Shown: positions 58,727 through 64,000 of the stretch, in pieces | Position numbering within the stretch: the first letter of the stretch is position 1 | How the letters are laid out: each line of letters starts with the position of its first letter | Assembly (NCBI GenBank): GCA_000310025.1 | Contig: FN649732.1 | Span: 266,097-330,096 of the forward strand | DNA length: 64,000 nt | Reading direction: 5' to 3' | DNA from: Ectocarpus siliculosus | Lineage: Eukaryota; Sar; Phaeophyceae; Ectocarpales; Ectocarpaceae | Program-made: the position numbers and the translations under genes | The notes under the pieces: model-generated | Told to the model about the DNA's origin: nothing | The model's database searches: none | Seen by the model: the letters and a program-made list of their open reading frames with translations, nothing else

Positions 58727-61700
58727 TTACTTGTCGCTGCTGCGCCGGGAAGACTTCTTGCGCCCGCTGCCGCTGCCGCTTCCCCTGTCCTTCTTGCTGC
58801 TCTTTTTCTTCTTCTTCGTTCCTTCTTCGGCATCGGTATCCCCGCCCCCTCCCGCCCGGGACACCTCCTCCTCGCCAATCGCCTCGGCAATCGCTTCTGT
58901 CCTGCCATCCACCCCGTCGCCGCCATCACCACCACCACCGCCGCCGCCGCCCGCCTTCTCGGCGTCGCCGCCGCCTCTACCACCACCGTTGTTCTCCTCC
59001 TCCCCAGTGGACAAATCACCGCCTGCTGCGGCGGCAGGGGCGAGGCTCCTGCGCGGAGATGTCTCCGCTCCCTCCTGTCCCCCTGCATCGTCAGCCTCGG
59101 CATAGCCGGTGGCGACGCCGACATCATCGCCGTCCACTTCCATCCCGTCCCCGGCACCGCCAGCCATTTCCCGGCCCTCGGCGCCGTCCGCTTCCGACAC
59201 CGCCGCCCCAGGCTGATCTGCATCATCGACCACGTCTTGGCTCCTGGACGAGGCGCCGCCAGTGTCCCCTGTCGCACCAGCATTGCCGTCGCCATCATCC
59301 TGAGCGACCGTGCGGGCTTGGCCGGGACCCTCCCCGTTCGTGTCACTCTGGAGGGTTAAGGGTGCGTGCGGAGAACAGATCGGCACAAATCGTGGAAGGG
59401 GATGGCGCTCGCGAGACGGAAGGGGGGAGAGAGAATCGCCGAACGCCAGTACGGTGGCACACACCAAGAAAGACACTAAAATACTGGGAGATGATGGCAA
59501 GACAAGATTCATTGTCAAGGGATTGGAGATCATCCTGTCCCCGAGCACGGAAAAAGCGGCGCCGGTTCCGTACCTCGCAGGTCCATCATTGTCATCATCA
59601 TTATAGGTGTAGGTGTTCAGACGAAATAGCAGGGCAGGGTTTGCATATTACCCCCCTCATTGCGCTCTGCTATCTCAATCTGCTGGTCACGGGTCCATCT
59701 GATACTAGCCGCCGATTTTCAAGCTTCCGCTCACGAGAAACCTCCGCGACATTTCTCTGACTTCGTGACCTCTCCGCTTCCCTCTGCCCTGGTTACATCC
59801 TGATCAGTCTGTACTCAACGAACTCTGGCTAGAGGCCACACACAAACAAGCCCCTTTCAAGAACGACCGTCGTTCTTATGTCGCTTGTCTTCGTCGTCAA
59901 AAAAGCATATGCGAAGCACGAAACTGCTCCTCCTCGCCAACCTCAAGAGTGCACTCATGTATGATATCACTCCTGGAAAGAAGAAGAAAAAAAAAAACAC
60001 GACTAAAAGACACACGGTGGCATTTACATAGTTCCTATTAGAACACTTTTCAGTCCGACCGCGCAAAAGCTCACCTCTCCCGCCGCCATCTGCCAGCGAT
60101 GCCCGTTGCCTTCTCCGTGGGAGTTGGCGTCCCTGTCCTGCCGCACCCCCATCTGCCGGCCCCCCGGAGCGTGTGCCATCCTCCGGCTGGCCCGCGTCGC
60201 GGCTCGTTCGGCAACCTGACGGGGCGGCAGGAAAAGCGGTGGAGTAAGAGATGGGGGGGGGGGTTGGTCGCATGGGGGGGAGGGGTTGTCGAGCCATTGA
60301 ACCCTGCGCCCTCCGCATACCTTTCGAATAGGAGTTGAGTGCGACGGCGGGTCGTTTCAGTCCGCACGAAATGCTGCAAGAAAGCAAGAGGCGCGAGAGA
60401 AAGGTACACTATGCGTGTCCACCGCAACCAAGGCGGTTGAAAGGCTAAAGGTGGAATCGAAACCTATGTGCAGGTGATACGTGTGCCACAAAGCAGCGGC
60501 GGCGGGGGGTGGGGAGCTGGTAGGCATGTTGCGTAAGGAAGAAGCTGGTCGAGAAGGACCTCTCTGCCGTTAAGAAGGGGGAGCTGGCTGGCAAACGCGG
60601 TCATACAAGAACGGGTCCTTCGCGAAAAAAGTGTTAAACTTGGTCAGCGCCACATATTTCTTGTTGTTTGGAAGTATCCGTCACACATGACAGAATCGGC
60701 ACTCTTCCAGAACAAAGAGGGAAAGAGACGGAGAGACAGAGACAGAGACAGAGACAGAGACAGACGGACAAACAGAGAGGGGGGGGGGGGGATCTACTCA
60801 CCGAATCGTCGATTTTCTGGAACTCCTTGTCGTCGGCCTCTTTCCTCCGCTCGATGTTACCGTCAATCTCTTTGCTAGAGTCTGCCAGCAGAGCCTGCGC
60901 AAAAGAGAGGGAGCGAACGGGAGCGAGCAATCAGAACGTCACAGCATCGGAAAACCCGCGCCAAACGGCAAAACAGGTACCATAAAGAGAGGCAGCAATG
61001 CGCAACCAGGCATGCGCAGCTTCCGAAAAGGGCGGGATCGTGGAGGACCCATCTCGAGACAGGTGGTAACAAAAAACAGGGAGTTCACAACACAGGGTTT
61101 GGTTTTCCGAACAGCATCAAGTGCTGAAATATCAAAAGAATCGGCCGTTTTGAATGGCTCAATCGCTTCGGTGCTACTACCACGAGTAAAGTTACGCTCC
61201 CCGCGAACAATCAACCACACACAGAGAGAGAGAGAGAATGGCAAGGCCCAGGTTGTCCGTCTACACCAGCCGCACAAGCAGGACAGCCAAGCAAAACAGC
61301 AGCCAAAAACATCGCGTGACCGGGTGGGGGGAGGACGGGGGCACCAGCTCCAAAAACAGCTACCAGTCGCCATGAGGCACACCTGGGTAACGTCGGTATG
61401 CTCGTTGGGTGACCAAGCTAGCTTGGGCAGGGTCTGCGAAAAGAAAAGAAAGCCGACATAGGGGAAACGGCGGGCACGGCGGGAAGAGGATGCGCAGCAG
61501 ACCAGGGACGTGCGCATAACAGCGTCTGTGGGTTGAAACACGGGGAGGAATGCTCGGCCCGCACACGCGGAGATCTACGCGGCAACGGCCAGTCATTTGG
61601 CACTATATAGGTACCGTAGGTGACACGAGATAACCACACACCCTGTACCGATTCTCGAAGGTCGTTTTCTCGTCAGCAGAAAGAGCGACGGTGCCGAAAA

Positions 61701-63257
61701 TGGTGACGCTGCAGACGACTATTTCTCGTCGAGAGCTTCCCGAAAATGCGCACAATTTTGGCTGTGGCATCGTCTTCGGCGTGGAGTAATCGAGCTTTGA
61801 AAATAGGTCCAGGTACGTCATGGGACCTGCGGACTATCCCCGTCAACGTGATGCCGGGTTGCCTCAAGCCGAAACACGTTTAGTCTCGGCACGCTTCCGT
61901 ATACGATGTTGCTCGCGTTGTCGTGAGGCATACCTTTGTGAAGATGAACCCCTTGAGCTGCTCCTGGTTGGCGATGAAACCGTTTCCGTGAAGAGCAACC
62001 AAGGTCTTCTGCTGCCTTGCGCGGATGTAGTCGCGCTTGTGCAGCTCCTCGTCGCGCTCCTGCCGATTCGACGTAAAAAAAAAAAAACACACACACACAC
62101 ACAACACACGCACATCGGAGGAGGAGTAAGCTTAGAAGCACAACAGATGCCAGGAATACTTCTCCCAGTATAAAAACAACATGTACAGGATGTTGGCCAA
62201 CAATGTTTCTCCGAGCATCAAGAACATGTACAGGATAACATCTCTTGATCCAGGTGCCTCTGAAGCTGTTTTGTTGGGAACTTGTGATCTAGTATCGCAA
62301 ATATCGGGACACGTCCCGCCCCAGGGGAATGTCCCACCACTTTCCCTCTATTCAATGCCTAGGAACTCCTCTTCTTCGCATCGGGACCCCGTGAGGGGTG
62401 GAATGGGCCGCCACAACAAGAGGGCGGGAAAAAACAAGACGAGCTAGGTGATACTCGACGTGAAACTTCAAATTCGCGTCACAGCGGGGCCACACAGCAG
62501 CGGGGGGATACACCAACCGCGTTGACACGAACGCGATGCTCTTCGCGTGGTGGGGTCCATTCCAATTGCCATCTGCACACGTCCACGCTCTCACGCACGA
62601 AGGAGAGGAGCTACTATTAGATATTGAATACTGTAAAAGGAAAGTGGTGAACATTCCTCCGGGGCGGGACGTGTCCCGATACTTGCGATAAAATAACACC
62701 GAGACGCCTCGTTCCATCCCATCCTATCCCGTTCCATCCCATCCTTTCCCACCCCATCCCATTATGTTTCCATTCCATCCCATCCTGTCCCGTCCGGTCT
62801 CTCACCTCACGAGCCGCAGTTTCAGCCATCTGTCGGCGTTGCCTCTTCTCTTGCGCCTGCCTGATCGCCGCCATCTCGACCACGCTCTTCTGCCGCTGGA
62901 TAATGGACTGTGCACGTTCGACCGTTGTCATGCCACGGCGCGCCCCCCACCCCCCCCCCAACGCGCGCGCGCCCAAATCCAGACAGATTTGAAAACCAAC
63001 GGTAACGCCGGGTACGCCATCGGAAAATACGCACGAAAAAAATATGTCAAAAAGGAGAAGAGAGGTGGGAGCAGGGAGGAAATGCGCGATACTGGCAACA
63101 GCAGTAAATAGCAACGACGGCGCTACATACCGCATGTTTATCAAGAGTCGTGATTTTCCCTTCCGTTGTGTGGAGTGGCGCTGCAACGCGGCATACCTTG
63201 TCGTGGTCTAGCTGCTGTCGCGCTCGGCCGAGGTGGGCCATGAGGCCACCGAACATC
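58727..63257 (-). CDS. PNN: Pinin/SDK/memA-domain splicing factor homologue
   Basis: Predicted exons: 63257-63197 (or to 63131), 62907-62806, 62059-61934, 61433-61383, 60894-60802, 60215-60075 and 59347-58727. Exons 2-7 are multiples of three, with phase-0 junctions and good GT-AG borders. The protein starts in the domain with MFGGLMAHLGRARQQL (compare the R-MFG-LMGTLQKF type start of pinin domains). A charged coil follows (RQAQEKRQRRQMAETAARE, ERDEELHKRDYIRARQQKTL), then FIFTKTLPKLAWSP, like YIRTKTKPHLFYIP of animal pinin, then EIDGNIERRKEADDKEF. The last exon (206 codons) is acidic and Gly-rich and ends in a Lys/Ser/Arg tail, a likely nuclear signal. Pinin acts in splicing and exon-junction complexes. 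The true start lies upstream in the poor sequence and gap. A 53-base exon at 60373-60321 is an alternative. Confidence 0.75.
62077..62106 (+). repeat. A-run plus (CA)n microsatellite at a splice acceptor
   Basis: Thirteen A and then CA repeats on the plus strand. On the coding strand this is a GT/T-rich tract ending about 17 bases before the acceptor of the pinin exon at 62059, so it serves as its polypyrimidine tract. Confidence 0.85.
62293..62690. mobile_element. MITE in a pinin intron (about 400 bp, TA target)
   Basis: Left arm 62295-62355 and right arm 62688-62626 are inverted repeats of about 60 bases with a few mismatches (core TATCGGGACACGTCCCGCCCC on the left, its complement on the right). 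Bases TA stand at both outer edges (62293-62294 and 62689-62690), as for a Tc1/mariner-type target duplication. The interior encodes nothing recognisable. The element lies wholly in the intron between predicted pinin exons 62806 and 62059 and so should be removed by splicing. Confidence 0.75.
62711..62796 (+). repeat. CCATCCCATCC minisatellite
   Basis: About six imperfect 10-16-base units (TTCCATCCCATCC, TATCCCG, TTTCCCACC) between the MITE and the splice donor at 62805. Confidence 0.8.
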
Positions 63258-63304
63258 CTGAGATGGGGGGTGGTGGTGCAGACGGCGCATCGGGAAGAGA
63301 GACG

Positions 63305-63925
63305 GGGGGGGGGGGGGGGGGGGGGGCCCCCCCTGGGGGGGGGGGAAAAAAAAAGGGAAGGGGAAAACCCTGGCCCTTTCCCGGGGGGAAAAACCCTAAA
63401 AAAATTAAAACCCCCAAAAAATTTTAACTTGGCCCAAGGGGGGGTTTCGGGGGAGAGGGAAACCTTTGGTTCCTTTTTTTTTAAAAAAAAAAAAAAAAAC
63501 AAAAAACCACCTCGGGAAAAAAAAAAAAAAAAAAGGGGGGGGAATTTTTTCCGGGTATGGGGCCCCCCCCGTTTTCCTTTTTGGGGGCCCCCCCCTTTTA
63601 CCCCCCCGGAAACTTTTGTTTTCAGGGGCCCCGGCTGGGCCCTTCCCAAAGGGGGAAAAAACCCCCTTTCCCCCCCTTTTTCCCCAAAACCCCTTTTTCC
63701 TTTTCCGGGTTTCCCTTTGGAGGGGCCCCCCTGGTAAACAGGGTCCCCCCCCCCCCCCCCCTTCCCAAAAACCCCCCAAATTTTGGAACCCCCCCCCTTG
63801 GGCCCCCCCCCCAAAAAACCCAAATNNNNNNNNNNNNNNNNNNNNNNNNNNNNNNNNNNNNNNNNNNNNNNNNNNNNNNNNNNNNNNNNNNNNNNNNNNN
63901 NNNNNNNNNNNNNNNNNNNNNNNNN

Positions 63926-63958
<33 letters not shown>

Positions 63959-63960
63959 CG
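63305..63960. other. Poor sequence and scaffold gap
   Basis: From 63305 to 63825 nearly every base belongs to a homopolymer run (G, C, A and T runs of 3-22), unlike the rest of the window. This is the look of low-quality trace ends. N fills 63826-63925, followed by 33 G. No annotation here is safe, and the 5' end of the pinin gene is lost in it. Confidence 0.9.
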
Positions 63961-64000
63961 ACACACATGGCGGAGGGAGAAAAGAAGCGGTAAGGGGAAA

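Noticed and set aside
63047-63964. A 305-codon minus-strand frame through the gap as a gene.
   Set aside because: Most of it is artefactual homopolymer sequence and N; only its part at 63257-63131 is used, as a pinin exon.

Overview
The window looks like a transposon-rich, gene-poor stretch of a eukaryotic nuclear genome, most likely a brown alga (Ectocarpus-like stramenopile). Three things suggest this. Its genes are intron-rich, with GT-AG introns mostly of about 300-1800 bases. It carries carbohydrate-sulfotransferase and Golgi-type glycosyltransferase genes, as expected for makers of sulfated wall polysaccharides. Its transposons are mixed (Ty3/gypsy, DIRS-like tyrosine-recombinase, LINE, non-autonomous LTR and TIR elements). 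The assignment is inference; no marker gene settles it. Two runs of N (12597-12797, 63826-63925) are scaffold gaps, and the bases beside them are poor.

Layout. 1-1.4 kb: composite repeats, with an inverted copy at 9.4-9.8 kb. About 4.2-8.4 kb: a decayed Ty3/gypsy element, followed by a LINE tail. 12.2 kb: a tRNA-Pro(CGG) gene. 17.6-19.2 kb: degenerate repeats and a broken gag. 20072-24874: a young LTR element with identical 187-bp LTRs and a perfect 5-bp target duplication. It encodes a two-zinc-knuckle Gag-like protein and alanine-rich repeats but no visible pol, and it sits inside a unit bounded by a 23-bp inverted repeat. 29.8-35 kb: a small unrecognised two-exon gene and a multi-exon type II membrane glycosyltransferase-like gene. 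35.3-36.1 kb: a cluster of GC-rich palindromes. 36.7-38.8 kb: a broken DIRS-like element. 39-46 kb: mostly repeats and remnants. 46.2-53.7 kb: a carbohydrate sulfotransferase gene and a possible neighbour. 55.5-56.2 kb: a small complex I subunit gene. 58.7-63.3 kb: a pinin/SDK/memA splicing-factor gene with a MITE in one intron.

The genes do not form one pathway. The sulfotransferase and glycosyltransferase could both act in Golgi polysaccharide synthesis; the complex I subunit and the pinin homologue are housekeeping genes. Exon borders were read by eye from splice signals, reading-frame continuity and remembered family patterns, so they are predictions. The most unusual objects are the gag-only LTR element, the palindrome cluster, and a 7-base insertion inside the sulfotransferase PAPS-binding loop.
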